Shown here: one piece after another, positions 28,332 through 37,951 of the stretch | Numbering within the stretch: position 1 is the stretch's first letter | Layout of the letters: every line of letters begins with the position of its first letter | Source of the DNA: Hyphomicrobiaceae bacterium | Lineage (GTDB): Bacteria > Pseudomonadota > Alphaproteobacteria > Rhizobiales > Methyloligellaceae | Assembly: GCA_028066055.1 (NCBI GenBank) | Contig: JALCBY010000005.1 | Span: forward strand, 51,554-115,553 | DNA: 64,000 bases | Direction of reading: 5' to 3' | Position numbers and translations under genes: made by a program | Notes under the pieces: model-generated | The model's input: only the letters and a program-made list of their open reading frames with translations | What the model was told of the DNA's origin: nothing | Databases searched by the model: none

Positions 28332-28487
28332 TTGAGGCGACCGCTCAGAGAGAAAGCTTCGGAGATTTGAACTTGGCGCATCCGGTTCCGGCCGGAGCGC
28401 CATTTTCTTTTTTGAAGGCCGCCAAAGACTGTTCTCACATATGGCGTTCGGCCTAAGATCGGCTTCTCGAATGAGGGAGTGCCAATC

Positions 28488-29363
28488 GTGAATGAGAAAT
28501 CCGCACAATCGGAAAAGGCAATTGATTACGGCTCGCTTGATCTGGATGATCCGGCGCTTCCCGCAGCAATCGATGCAACCGCCTTCTCGAGCGGTGGATA
28601 TCCTTATGCCGACCGCATGCCCCGCAAAGCCTATGATGAAGAGCTGATGGCTCTTCAGATTGAACTCCTCAAGCTTCAGCGCTGGGCGCAGCAAACCGGT
28701 GAGCGCATTGTCATCCTGTTCGAGGGGCGCGATGCCGCCGGCAAGGGCGGCAACATCAGGCGTTTCACGCAACATCTCAATCCCCGCCATGCCAAGGTCG
28801 TCGCGCTGTCAAAACCGACCGAGGCCGAGCAGGGACAATGGTATTTCCAGCGCTACGTGGCGCATTTGCCAACCGCAGGCGACATGGCGCTGTTTGACCG
28901 CTCCTGGTACAACCGCGCCGGTGTCGAGCCGGTCATGGGATTCTGCACTCCGGAGCAGACAAAGAAATTTCTGGAGGAGGTTCCTGAATTTGAGTCCGCG
29001 CTTGTCCGCGACGGCGTCAGATTGTTCAAATTCTGGCTCACTGTCGGACGGGCCATGCAATGGCGGCGCTTTCATGCCCGCAGACACGATCCGCTGAAGT
29101 CGTGGAAGCTCTCACCCGTCGACTATGCGTCAATTCCCATGTGGGATGACTATACGCAAGCCCGCGACGCCATGCTGAAGCAAACCCACACGGAGGTCGC
29201 GCCGTGGACGATCATCCGCGCCAACGACAAGCGCCGCGCGAGACTGAGCACGATTCGCACCGTACTCAATGCTCTTGACTATTCGGAAAAAGATGCAAAG
29301 GTCGTGGATCAGCCTGATCCGAAGATCGCAGGCTCGGACGACCGGTTTTTTGCAGACGCCTGA
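28488..29363 (+). CDS. ppk2: Polyphosphate kinase 2 family protein
   Basis: A 291-residue PPK2 family kinase that transfers phosphate between polyphosphate and nucleotides. FEGRDAAGKGGNIRRF near residue 77 is the Walker A motif, LFDRSWYNRAGVEPVMGF is Walker B with the lid region following (about 155-185). The single-domain length fits PPK2 class I enzymes. The GTG start follows GAGGGAG at eight bases. It is followed after 14 bases by the carbamoylase gene. Confidence 0.9.
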   Translation: MNEKSAQSEKAIDYGSLDLDDPALPAAIDATAFSSGGYPYADRMPRKAYDEELMALQIELLKLQRWAQQTGERIVILFEGRDAAGKGGNIRRFTQHLNPRHAKVVALSKPTEAEQGQWYFQRYVAHLPTAGDMALFDRSWYNRAGVEPVMGFCTPEQTKKFLEEVPEFESALVRDGVRLFKFWLTVGRAMQWRRFHARRHDPLKSWKLSPVDYASIPMWDDYTQARDAMLKQTHTEVAPWTIIRANDKRRARLSTIRTVLNALDYSEKDAKVVDQPDPKIAGSDDRFFADA

Positions 29364-29377
29364 GTAACCTCCCCACA

Positions 29378-30622
29378 ATGTCTCAAACAAATTATCCTGA
29401 AGTGAATGCCGACCGGCTTTGGCAGCGTCATATGGACATGGCAGCCATCGGCGGCACCGAGGGTGGCGGTGTTCACCGGCTTGCCCTGACGCCTGAAGAC
29501 ATCGAAGCGCACGTGCTGCTGGCGCAGTGGGCGGAAGCCAGAGGATTTTCCGTCGCGCTCGATCCCATGGGCAACATGTTCATCCGGCGGGAAGGAAGCG
29601 ACCCCTCGCTCGCGCCGATTTCAAGCGGGTCGCATACCGATACGCAACCCTATGGTGGCCGGTTTGACGGAATAACCGGCGTGCTGACGGCGTTCGAGGC
29701 ACTCGAGACGATTGACGAGGCGGGAATTGAAACCCGATATCCGCTTGAAGTTGCAATCTGGAACAACGAGGAAGGTGCCAGATTTACGCCGGCCTGCATG
29801 GGTTCGGCTGCCTATGTCGGTTTCAAACCTCTTGACGATCTGCTTTCGCGAACGGATCCGGAGCAGGTCTCCATGAGGGATTGCGTGGCCGACCTGGCGA
29901 AGGCCCTTCCGCAGGCAGACAAACGGGAGCTCGGCGCACCGATCGCTTTCTTTATCGAGTCGCATATCGAGCAGGGCGTCCGGCTTGAGGAGAGCGGCAA
30001 CATTATTGGCGCGGTCACGGGCATGCAGGGGTATCGCCGGTTCGAGATCGAGGTGATCGGCGAGGATGCGCATTCCGGAACCACGCCGCGATCGAGACGT
30101 AAGGACGCTTTTGTCGCGGCAACCGACATGACGCATGCGCTGCGCGAAGTCCTGTGGGATGACGACGATGAGATGCGTTATACGATCGGGCGTTTCGAAG
30201 TCCTGCCGGGCGGGGTTTCGGTGGTGCCGGGACAGGTGAATTTCTATATCGACCTGCGCTATCACGACAAAGCGGCACTCGACCGGCTGGCGATCGAAAT
30301 TCCGAAGATCTGCGAAGCGCATTCGGGGCCTTGCGAGGTGAGGATCGTCGATGCGCCGACGGTCGATCCGATGACGTTTCCGGAGGACATCGTCACCGGC
30401 ATCGAAGCTGCGGCGGAGCGGCACGGCTTCGGTCATGAGCGCATGTATTCGTATGCGGGCCATGATGCCCGCCACATCGCGCGGATATCTCCAGCAGGCA
30501 TGCTGTTTATCCCCTGCTGGAAAGGCATCAGCCACAATGAAGCCGAGCGCGCGGAGCCGGAGCATGTTGCCGCCGCGGCACAGGTAATCTCGGACATTTT
30601 GATTGACAGGGCGAAATCCTGA
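29378..30622 (+). CDS. M20 family Zn-dependent hydantoinase/carbamoylase
   Basis: A 414-residue amidohydrolase of the N-carbamoyl-L-amino acid hydrolase/ureidoglycolate-type M20 group. Metal ligands are visible in SGSHTDTQPYGGRFDG (His and Asp), WNNEEGARF (Glu) and FIESHIEQG (His). GEDAHSGTTP lies in the dimerisation domain. It would release ammonia and CO2 from an N-carbamoyl compound. It precedes an aminotransferase, suggesting catabolism of a carbamoylated amino compound, but the substrate is unproven. Confidence 0.87.
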   Translation: MSQTNYPEVNADRLWQRHMDMAAIGGTEGGGVHRLALTPEDIEAHVLLAQWAEARGFSVALDPMGNMFIRREGSDPSLAPISSGSHTDTQPYGGRFDGITGVLTAFEALETIDEAGIETRYPLEVAIWNNEEGARFTPACMGSAAYVGFKPLDDLLSRTDPEQVSMRDCVADLAKALPQADKRELGAPIAFFIESHIEQGVRLEESGNIIGAVTGMQGYRRFEIEVIGEDAHSGTTPRSRRKDAFVAATDMTHALREVLWDDDDEMRYTIGRFEVLPGGVSVVPGQVNFYIDLRYHDKAALDRLAIEIPKICEAHSGPCEVRIVDAPTVDPMTFPEDIVTGIEAAAERHGFGHERMYSYAGHDARHIARISPAGMLFIPCWKGISHNEAERAEPEHVAAAAQVISDILIDRAKS

Positions 30623-30664
30623 TACCAGATCAGTCCAACGCCATCCGGAAACGAGGGCGCCCCA

Positions 30665-32002
30665 ATGACCTCACACATCCTTCACCGCCAGACGAAGAAA
30701 CCGCTCCCGACCGTCGATAAAGGCGAGGGCGTGTATTTGTTCGACACCGAAGGCAATCGTTATCTCGACGGTTCCGGCGGTGCGGCCGTTTCGTGTCTCG
30801 GACACGGCCATCCGCGCGTGGTTCAGGCAATCAAGGAACAGGTCGACCGTGTTGCGTTTGCCCACACAAGTTTCTTTACGAACAAACCCGCCGAGGAGCT
30901 CGCGGACTTTTTGTGTGCGCGGGTACCGGGAGATTTCGGCCGGGTGGCCCTCGTCGCAGGCGGATCGGAAGCGATGGAAGCCGCCCTCAAGATTTCCCGG
31001 CAAGCCCATATCGAGCGCGGCGATGAAAAGCGTACGCACTTCATTGCCCGCCGCCAGTCCTATCATGGCGCAACACTCGGTGTGATGAGCGTGGGATATC
31101 ATGCACAACGCCGCGAGCCCTTCCGCGCGATGCTATCGCAAAACACCAGCCATATTTCGCCTGCCTATGCCTATCGCCATCAGGAGCCGGACGAGAGCGC
31201 GGAGGAGTATGGCCTGCGGGCGGCGAGGGAACTCGAAGATGAAATCCAAAGGGTCGGTCCACAAAATGTGGCCGCCTTTGTCGCGGAAACGGTTTCGGGA
31301 TCCAGTCTCGGCGTGGTGCCGCCGCCTCCCGGTTACTTCAGGGAGATTCGCCGCATCTGCGATGAGCATGGGGTCATGCTCATCCTCGATGAGGTGATGT
31401 CCGGCATGGGCCGTACCGGTACGCTGTTCGCGTGTGAACAGGACGGTATCGAACCCGACATCGTGGCTGTCGCCAAGGGTCTCGGCGCAGGATATCAGCC
31501 GATCGGCGCGACGCTCGTTGCATCGAAGTATGCCGAAGCCATCGTCAGCGGCAGCGGAATGCTCAAACACACCCACACCTACATGGCGCACCCGACGGCG
31601 TGCGCGGCTGCCTTGGCCGTTCAGACGGTGATCGAGGAGGACGACCTTCTCCCGCAGGTGTGCGCAAGAGGTGAAACGGCGATGAAGCTGCTGAGGGATC
31701 GGTTGGGGCAGCACGCCCATGTGGGTGATATTCGCGGACGCGGACTGTTCATCGGCATCGAACTCGTTGCCGACCGAGAAACCAAAGAACCGTTCGAACC
31801 CGATCTCAACGTGGCCGGACGCGTAAAGCAGACGGCCTTCGAAAACGGCCTGATCTGCTACCCGAACGCGACGAACGCAGACGGCGTTCGCGGAGATCAC
31901 GTTCTGCTCGCCCCGCCCTTCATTATCTCAGAGGATGAACTCGCGGAACTGACGGACAAGCTGGCAAAAAGCCTGGACGAAGCCGTCTCAACGGTGAACT
32001 GA
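30665..32002 (+). CDS. Class III PLP aminotransferase
   Basis: A 445-residue PLP-dependent aminotransferase. LILDEVMSGMGRTGTLFACE carries the PLP-binding Asp, and the Schiff-base lysine is in AVAKGLGAGY. The closest types are omega-amino acid:pyruvate aminotransferases. It lies 42 bases after the carbamoylase gene in the same direction, so the two could act in sequence. The substrate is not fixed. Confidence 0.87.
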   Translation: MTSHILHRQTKKPLPTVDKGEGVYLFDTEGNRYLDGSGGAAVSCLGHGHPRVVQAIKEQVDRVAFAHTSFFTNKPAEELADFLCARVPGDFGRVALVAGGSEAMEAALKISRQAHIERGDEKRTHFIARRQSYHGATLGVMSVGYHAQRREPFRAMLSQNTSHISPAYAYRHQEPDESAEEYGLRAARELEDEIQRVGPQNVAAFVAETVSGSSLGVVPPPPGYFREIRRICDEHGVMLILDEVMSGMGRTGTLFACEQDGIEPDIVAVAKGLGAGYQPIGATLVASKYAEAIVSGSGMLKHTHTYMAHPTACAAALAVQTVIEEDDLLPQVCARGETAMKLLRDRLGQHAHVGDIRGRGLFIGIELVADRETKEPFEPDLNVAGRVKQTAFENGLICYPNATNADGVRGDHVLLAPPFIISEDELAELTDKLAKSLDEAVSTVN

Positions 32003-32036
32003 AACCAGCCCAGATTACTGAAACCGGACGCCCGGG

Positions 32037-32588
32037 ATGGACGACGCCGAAAAATCACATTACCGCAACAAAATGCGTCAGCGGCCATCGCCTGAAGACA
32101 TCGTGGAGCCGGGGCCGGGCCAGGAATCGGTATGGGACTATCCGCGTCCTCCCCGCGTTGTGCGTATTTCCAACGCTGGAAGGGTCCTGCTTGAGAGCCG
32201 TGTAATCGCCGCCAGCAAGGGGCTATTGAAGGTGATGGAGACCGCATCACCGCCGACATATTACTTCCCGCCTGGGGACGTTGATGTTTCCTGCCTTTTG
32301 GAGAGCGAGCGACGGACCTTTTGCGAATGGAAAGGCGAGGCACGTTACTGGCATGTCAAGGTTGGCGGCACGCTCGTCGAGAACGCCGTCTGGTCCTATC
32401 CGGACCCTCTCGAAGATTCCGGCGATTGCGCTCAACTGCGCGGGTATTTTGCATTTTATTCGTACGAACTCGAGTGCTTCCTCGCAGATCAGAGGATCGA
32501 TCCCCAACAGGGCGGGTTTTATGGCGGGTGGATCACGCCCGACATCACCGGACCGTTCAAGGGCGCACAGGGAACCAAGGAGTGGTGA
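32037..32588 (+). CDS. DUF427 domain-containing protein
   Basis: A 183-residue protein with a DUF427 domain: VRISNAGRVLLES, TYYFPPGDV, CEWKGEARYWHVKVGG and NAVWSYPDP are its typical blocks. The family forms a compact beta fold of unknown function. The start codon lies 34 bases after the aminotransferase stop, and a strong stem-loop follows, so it ends this operon. Confidence 0.88.
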   Translation: MDDAEKSHYRNKMRQRPSPEDIVEPGPGQESVWDYPRPPRVVRISNAGRVLLESRVIAASKGLLKVMETASPPTYYFPPGDVDVSCLLESERRTFCEWKGEARYWHVKVGGTLVENAVWSYPDPLEDSGDCAQLRGYFAFYSYELECFLADQRIDPQQGGFYGGWITPDITGPFKGAQGTKEW

Positions 32589-32594
32589 AAAAAA

Positions 32595-32618
32595 GCCCCG
32601 CGCCTTTCGACGCGGGGC
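32595..32618. terminator. Bidirectional intrinsic terminator
   Basis: GCCCCGCG (32595-32602) pairs with CGCGGGGC (32611-32618) around an eight-base loop. On the minus strand a T-run of seven follows, so it ends TRAP transcription strongly; on the plus strand a weaker T-rich tail follows for the DUF427 operon. Confidence 0.85.
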
Positions 32619-32646
32619 GGAATTTGTTTGATCGGTGAATGCGCGA

Positions 32647-35265
32647 TCAGGCAGCCTGCTCCTTGCGCAACCTTCCCCGCTGCATGAAGATGATCAGAGC
32701 AAGCAGCAGAGCCGCGGGAAGATAGAACACCTCCTTCGGCATCCGATCCGCCGGGACCAGCACTTCGCGCAGCTCCCAGTCGAAATCGATCTTCTGCTTC
32801 TCCGCAAAGCTGCCGAACTCCACATTGTCGACCAGCGTCTTGCCGTCCTCGGTGCGGAATTCAAGCCCGGCTGTCTTCTTGAGGCGTTCCGCCCCGTCAC
32901 CCGCCGGCCCAAGCGGGAGCTGCACCGTCTTCTCCACCTGTTTGCCGGATATGTTCTCGCCGGCAACGACGACGCGCAACTTGCTGTCCGGAGGAGCCTC
33001 ACCGGCGATCTTCACGATGTCGGCCGGCGGCGCTTCCGTGTAGGGCGCGTGGACCTGGTCAAGCCAGAAACCGGGACGGAACAGGGTGAAGGCGATGAGC
33101 AGCAATGCAAGGCTCTCCCACACGCGATTGCGCACGAGGAAATACTGTTGCGTCGCTGCGGCAAACAAGAGCATCGCTATCACCGCGACAATGAAGATGA
33201 ACACCGCCTTCGCAACAGTGACATCAATCAGCAGCAACTCCGTGTTGAACAGGAACAGGAATGGCAGAATCGCCGTCCGGATGTCGTAGGCAAAGCCCTG
33301 AATACCCGTCTTGATCGGGTCACCCCGCGAGATGGCCGCGGCCGCGAAAGCCGCAAGGCCCACAGGCGGTGTATCGTCCGCCAGGATGCCGAAGTAGAAC
33401 ACGAACATGTGTACCGCGATCAGCGGAACGATCAGGCCGGACTGCGCGCCAACGGTCACGATAACCGGCGCCATGAGCGATGACACGACGATGTAGTTCG
33501 CCGTCGTCGGCAGGCCCATTCCGAGAATGAGGCTCAGCACTGCGACGAAGAACAGCATCAGCATCAGATGGCCGCCGGAAATGAACTCGACGAACTCACC
33601 CATGACCTGATGGGCGCCGGTGAGCGAAATCGTACCCACAATGATGCCCGCCGTACCGGTCGCAACAGCAATACCGATCATGTTGCGAGCGCCGGCAATA
33701 AACCCATCGATCATCTGGTCGAAGCCTTGCTTGAATCCGGCCATGAGCTCACCGCCCTTGCCGCGGAACACTGCCTTCACGGAGTGCTGGGTCAACACGA
33801 TGAAGATCATTGACAGCGTCGCCCAATAGGCCGAAAGGCCGGGCGAAAAGCGCTCGATCATCAGGCACCAGATCAGAACGATCAGCGGCAGCAGGAAGTA
33901 GTAACCGGTCCGTGCCGTGGGCCCTACCGGAGGCAGGGTTGTCAGCGGCGCATCGGGATCGTCGACCTCAAGATCGGGAACCGCGGATGCGTACCAAGCC
34001 AGAACCAGATAGGCGATGATGAACCACGCAGACATCGCGTAGAGGGTCGCATCTCCGAATACATCCTTGGTCCAGCCGAGACCGTAATAGATGATCGCTG
34101 CAAGAGCGCATACCGCGACAAAACCGCCAAGCGCGTTGGTCAGTTTCTTGGCAAGAGTGTTGACCGGGCCTTCGCGCTCCATGCCCTCCAAACCGAGCTT
34201 GAGGGCCTCCAGATGGACAATGTAGACGAGCGCGATATAGGAAATCACCGCTGGCAAGAATGCATGGCGGACGACATCGAGATAGCTGACGCCGACATAT
34301 TCGACCATCAGGAAGGCGGCCGCACCCATTACGGGTGGCGTGAGCTGCCCGTTGGTGGATGATGCAACTTCGACCGCGCCGGCTTTCTCAGCGGGGAAGC
34401 CGACCCTCTTCATCAACGGGATCGTGAATGTGCCGGTTGTCACCGTGTTGGCGATCGACGAGCCGGAAATGAGCCCGGTCATCGCCGAGGACACTACGGC
34501 AGCTTTCGCCGGACCGCCACGCAAATGTCCGAGCAAAGAGAACGACACCTTGATGAAGTAGTTGCCCGCCCCGGCCTTGTCGAGGAGCGATCCGAACAGA
34601 ACGAACAGGAAAACCATCGACGTGGACACACCGAGCGCAACGCCAAACACGCCTTCCGTCTGCATCCAGTAATGCCAGAGCGCCTTGCCGAGCGACGCGC
34701 CCTTCCACTGGATCACCTCGGGAATGAAATCACGGTCGCCGAAGAAGGTGTACATCATGAAGACGGATGCGACGATCACCAGCGGAAGTCCCAGCGACCG
34801 GTATGTGGCGGTCAGGATCACCACCAGGCCGATAATCGACATGACCTTGTCGGTGGTTATCGGAACGCCCGCGCGGTCCGCTATGCCGTCACTCGCGAAG
34901 ATCAGATACAGACACGCGGCAACGCCGGCGAGACCCAAGACCCAATCGTACCAGGGTATGTGATCGCGCGGACTCGACTTGAACAGCGGAAACGCCGTGG
35001 CCGCCAGGAACAGGGCAAATGATAGATGGATGGACCGGCCCTGATCGGAATTCAGTGTGAAGTTGATTCCCGTCAGCTCGGTCAGCAGGAACGGGAAATT
35101 CGAAGCGTAATAAATCTGGAAGATCGACCACAACAGGGCCACCCCTGTGATCATCTTTCCTTGCCAGTTTGCTGGATTGCGTGCGCCGGTATCTATCTCG
35201 GCGACCATTTGGGCCGCAGCATCCATTTCCGGATCCGCAGCTACAGTCTTGCTTTTCTTCGCCAT
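32647..35265 (-). CDS. TRAP transporter fused permease (4TM/12TM)
   Basis: An 872-residue fused DctQ/DctM-type permease of TAXI-TRAP systems. Many membrane segments are visible, with the typical blocks GSLLDKAGAGNYFIKVSF, SSTNGQLTPPVMGAAAFLM and DDTPPVGLAAFAAA. The C-terminal ~150 residues include an extra soluble region (about 720-840) before a last membrane helix. GGGAGGGGG precedes the ATG at 35265. It uses the ion gradient with the TAXI protein encoded upstream. The substrate is unknown. Confidence 0.92.
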   Translation of the reverse strand: MAKKSKTVAADPEMDAAAQMVAEIDTGARNPANWQGKMITGVALLWSIFQIYYASNFPFLLTELTGINFTLNSDQGRSIHLSFALFLAATAFPLFKSSPRDHIPWYDWVLGLAGVAACLYLIFASDGIADRAGVPITTDKVMSIIGLVVILTATYRSLGLPLVIVASVFMMYTFFGDRDFIPEVIQWKGASLGKALWHYWMQTEGVFGVALGVSTSMVFLFVLFGSLLDKAGAGNYFIKVSFSLLGHLRGGPAKAAVVSSAMTGLISGSSIANTVTTGTFTIPLMKRVGFPAEKAGAVEVASSTNGQLTPPVMGAAAFLMVEYVGVSYLDVVRHAFLPAVISYIALVYIVHLEALKLGLEGMEREGPVNTLAKKLTNALGGFVAVCALAAIIYYGLGWTKDVFGDATLYAMSAWFIIAYLVLAWYASAVPDLEVDDPDAPLTTLPPVGPTARTGYYFLLPLIVLIWCLMIERFSPGLSAYWATLSMIFIVLTQHSVKAVFRGKGGELMAGFKQGFDQMIDGFIAGARNMIGIAVATGTAGIIVGTISLTGAHQVMGEFVEFISGGHLMLMLFFVAVLSLILGMGLPTTANYIVVSSLMAPVIVTVGAQSGLIVPLIAVHMFVFYFGILADDTPPVGLAAFAAAAISRGDPIKTGIQGFAYDIRTAILPFLFLFNTELLLIDVTVAKAVFIFIVAVIAMLLFAAATQQYFLVRNRVWESLALLLIAFTLFRPGFWLDQVHAPYTEAPPADIVKIAGEAPPDSKLRVVVAGENISGKQVEKTVQLPLGPAGDGAERLKKTAGLEFRTEDGKTLVDNVEFGSFAEKQKIDFDWELREVLVPADRMPKEVFYLPAALLLALIIFMQRGRLRKEQAA

Positions 35266-35314
35266 CAAACCCCCTCCCAACCCCGACCGGGGCGACTCTC
35301 TGGCTCATTGCAAA

Positions 35315-35339
35315 ATGGAGGGGCAGGATGCCCCTCCAT
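35315..35339 (-). promoter_or_regulatory. Intercistronic hairpin in the TRAP operon
   Basis: A perfect 11-base stem (TGGAGGGGCA-type arms at 35315-35325 and 35329-35339) with a three-base loop lies between the binding protein and permease genes, followed on the minus strand by a short T-run. It may lower permease relative to binding-protein expression or protect the upstream mRNA. Confidence 0.6.
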
Positions 35340-35357
35340 CGGTATTTTCGTGTTCGG

Positions 35358-36341
35358 CTACATCAGACCAAGTTCTTTGTAAGCCTTGACAGCACCAGGA
35401 TGCAGAGGAGCGGACAAGCCGTCCTTGATCATCTCTTTGGGCTTCAGGTTCTTGAACGCCGGATGAAGCTTCTTGAAGTCATCCATATTGGAGAAGACAG
35501 CCTTCACGACTTCGTAGACGACGTCATCGGGAACCTTGGCGCTGGTGACGAAGGTCGCGCCTACGCCGTAGGTGTTGATCGGCTTGTCGTTGCCCGCATA
35601 CATGCCGCCGGGGATGGTGGCTTTGCGGTAGTACGGCTTGTCGGCAATCAGCTTGTCGATAGCCGGACCGGACACGTCAACGATCAGCGCATTGCACGAA
35701 GCAACAGCTTCCTTGGTCGAAGCAGACGGATGACCGACGAGCCAGAAATAGGCGTCGATCTTGTTGTCGCAGAGGGCCTGAGACATTTCCGCAGACTTCA
35801 GCTCCGAAGCAAGCTTCAGGTCAGAGCGCTTCCAACCAAGCGCACCTTCGAGAACTTCCCACGTGCCACGGGTGCCTGAACCCGGATTGCCGATGTTCAG
35901 ACGCTTGCCCTTGGCATCGGTGAGCGTCTTGATGCCGGAATCGCGGCGCGCCAGAACCGTAACCGGCTCCGGGTGCACTGAGAAAACGGCCCGCAGATCC
36001 TTGTAAGGACCCTTGTCCTTGAACTTCGAGGTTCCGTTGTAGGCATGATACTGCCAGTCAGACTGGGCCACGCCAAATTCCAGTTCGCCAGCGCGAATGG
36101 TGTTGATGTTGTAGATCGATCCACCAGTGGACTCGACCGAGCAACGAATGTTGTGCTTCTTACGGTTCTTGTTGACCAAACGGCAGATAGCGCCACCGGT
36201 CGGATAGTACACACCGGTCACACCACCGGTACCAATGCTGACGAACTTGGTCTCAGCCTTGGCGTCGGCCGTCACGAGCGTACCACCCAGAGCAAGTACT
36301 CCGGCAAGTGCCACTACTCTACCTTTTGCGGTAAATGGCAT
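35358..36341 (-). CDS. TAXI family TRAP transporter solute-binding protein
   Basis: A 327-residue periplasmic protein with a signal peptide (1-28, ending DAKAE). [26 protein letters not shown] is the TAXI family signature; [26 protein letters not shown] and [20 protein letters not shown] are also typical. The ATG at 36341 follows GGGAGG. It captures the substrate for the fused permease. It is the first gene of the operon. Confidence 0.92.
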   Translation of the reverse strand: MPFTAKGRVVALAGVLALGGTLVTADAKAETKFVSIGTGGVTGVYYPTGGAICRLVNKNRKKHNIRCSVESTGGSIYNINTIRAGELEFGVAQSDWQYHAYNGTSKFKDKGPYKDLRAVFSVHPEPVTVLARRDSGIKTLTDAKGKRLNIGNPGSGTRGTWEVLEGALGWKRSDLKLASELKSAEMSQALCDNKIDAYFWLVGHPSASTKEAVASCNALIVDVSGPAIDKLIADKPYYRKATIPGGMYAGNDKPINTYGVGATFVTSAKVPDDVVYEVVKAVFSNMDDFKKLHPAFKNLKPKEMIKDGLSAPLHPGAVKAYKELGLM

Positions 36342-36481
36342 GTTGTCCTCCCTATACCATTTCAAACTTCTCCGTTGCGACAACGCGAGCGCGGCATTGC
36401 ACCGACGCTCTCAACTGCAACGGCGGAGTGTATTATTAACGGAAACGAACAGAAGATGTAACCGTGTGGATCATAACTCTT

Positions 36482-36500
36482 GTTAATGGGTAACATTAAC
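36482..36500. promoter_or_regulatory. 19-base palindrome, candidate operator of the TRAP operon
   Basis: GTTAATG and CATTAAC flank a five-base centre, giving a perfect inverted repeat in a short AT-rich stretch. It lies about 140 bases upstream of the TAXI gene and 25 bases after the end of the DUF971 gene. Its size fits a dimeric regulator site. Confidence 0.5.
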
Positions 36501-36524
36501 GCCACGCGGCTTTCTGGAATGGGA

Positions 36525-36893
36525 TCAGGGTTCTCGCGTGAGGTCCTTTTCCTCAAGCTCGTCCAGATAGTCGTCCCAGCGGCTCTCGTATGACATGCCG
36601 AGATCGTGCAGATACTCCCAGGAGTAAAGTCCGGTGTCGTGCCCGTCGTCGAAGACAATCCTGATCGCATAATTGCCGATCGGCTCAATGGCCTTCACGC
36701 GTACATGTTTTTTTCCGGGAACCGTAACCCTTTGGTCGGGACTGTGGCCCTGAACCTCGGCGCTCGGACTGAGCACGCGGAGGAACTCCGCAGTATAAGT
36801 AAACTTCTCCCCATCGTCGTAAGTGACGTTCAACCGGTCTTTTTCCGGGTTCAAGCGTAATTCAGTGGGCCAGACAGAATTTTGATGAGTCAT
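36525..36893 (-). CDS. DUF971 (gamma-butyrobetaine hydroxylase-like N-terminal domain) protein
   Basis: A 122-residue protein that is only the DUF971 domain: WPTELRLNPEKDRLNVTYDDGE, LRVLSPSAEVQGH and GNYAIRIVFDDGHDTGLYSWEYL. The fold also occurs at the N-terminus of gamma-butyrobetaine hydroxylase and in proteins near iron-sulfur assembly genes. Free-standing copies are common in proteobacteria and have no firmly known function here. Confidence 0.9.
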   Translation of the reverse strand: MTHQNSVWPTELRLNPEKDRLNVTYDDGEKFTYTAEFLRVLSPSAEVQGHSPDQRVTVPGKKHVRVKAIEPIGNYAIRIVFDDGHDTGLYSWEYLHDLGMSYESRWDDYLDELEEKDLTREP

Positions 36894-37022
36894 GACAGCT
36901 TTTCAGGCGCTATAATTGCAGACTATTCTTCGCCGGTTGATTGCATGGATGCGGCCGACGTTAGTAGCCCAGTGAAGCGAATGCAATCGGTTCCGCGCGG
37001 AACGTTGAGGCCAGTAACGTAG

Positions 37023-37943
37023 ATGACAGCTCCGCACGCAATGAGCCCGCTGAGAATCATATTTCCTGTACTTTTGTTTCTCGCCATTTGCCGCGGGCCA
37101 GCGGTCGCATCGCAAATGGAACCGGAGATGCCCCGCGGCACCGATCCCGGCGGTATTGCCGTAGCGATCATCGATTCAGGCGTTAACTATACCCTCCACC
37201 GCATCGCAAGCAGACTGGCGCGCAATGCGAACGGAGAGTGTCTGGGGTTCGACTTTCACGACAACGACAACAAGCCTTTCGACCTCGTGCCGGGCCAGAA
37301 GCTCGGCAGCGGACGCCACCACGGAACACGCGTTGCCGGCATTTTCCTGCGCGAAGCTCCAAACGCCCGCCTGATTCCCTATCGCTACCGTGCGCACTCG
37401 TTCGTGACATTTGCAAAAATCGTCGACGCGATTGCGCAAGGCCCTGCGCGCATCGTGATCATGTCGCTCGGCGGCTATCAGAAAAACGACTGGGAGCAGT
37501 TTCGCAAAGCGGCAAAGGCCAATCCGGACATTCTGTTCATCATTTCCGCAGGCAATGACGGACGAAATGTCGACGAAAAACCCATCTACCCGTCCGGTTT
37601 CAAGCTCGACAATGCGCTGGTCGTCGCATCCACCGATGCATTTGGCCGTCTGCCGCTTGCGTCGAACTGGGGCCCGCAAACGGTCGACGTCTCAACTCCG
37701 GGCGAAGGCATTGAAACCTTCGATCATACCGGTGCGAAAACCTTCGTTTCCGGATCGAGTTTTGCGGTTCCGCGCATCGCCGCGCTGGCCGCGCGTTTCA
37801 AGGCGATCAACCCCGGTTGGACCACTCAGGACATCAAGTCGGCAATCGTGGCACTTGCCGGTCCATCGCCGGGGGATCGGACCCGGCGCACCAAGTTTGG
37901 CTGGATTGCAAATCCCGCGCTGGCCGGACCGGCCACGCAATGA
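37023..37943 (+). CDS. Secreted subtilisin-like (S8) serine protease
   Basis: A 306-residue protein with a signal peptide (about 1-30) and a complete S8 triad: Asp in VAIIDSGVN, His in GRHHGTRVAG, Ser in VSGSSFAVPR. The oxyanion Asn is in ISAGNDGR. It has almost no prodomain and no extra C-terminal domain, so it is a compact form. It converges on a trypsin-like protease gene with only eight bases between stops. Confidence 0.9.
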   Translation: MTAPHAMSPLRIIFPVLLFLAICRGPAVASQMEPEMPRGTDPGGIAVAIIDSGVNYTLHRIASRLARNANGECLGFDFHDNDNKPFDLVPGQKLGSGRHHGTRVAGIFLREAPNARLIPYRYRAHSFVTFAKIVDAIAQGPARIVIMSLGGYQKNDWEQFRKAAKANPDILFIISAGNDGRNVDEKPIYPSGFKLDNALVVASTDAFGRLPLASNWGPQTVDVSTPGEGIETFDHTGAKTFVSGSSFAVPRIAALAARFKAINPGWTTQDIKSAIVALAGPSPGDRTRRTKFGWIANPALAGPATQ

Positions 37944-37951
37944 TCAGAAAC

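Noticed and set aside
32635-33483. Plus-strand frame opposite the TRAP permease C-terminus
   Set aside because: Antisense to a strong membrane protein gene; its start lies in the terminator region and no motif is seen.
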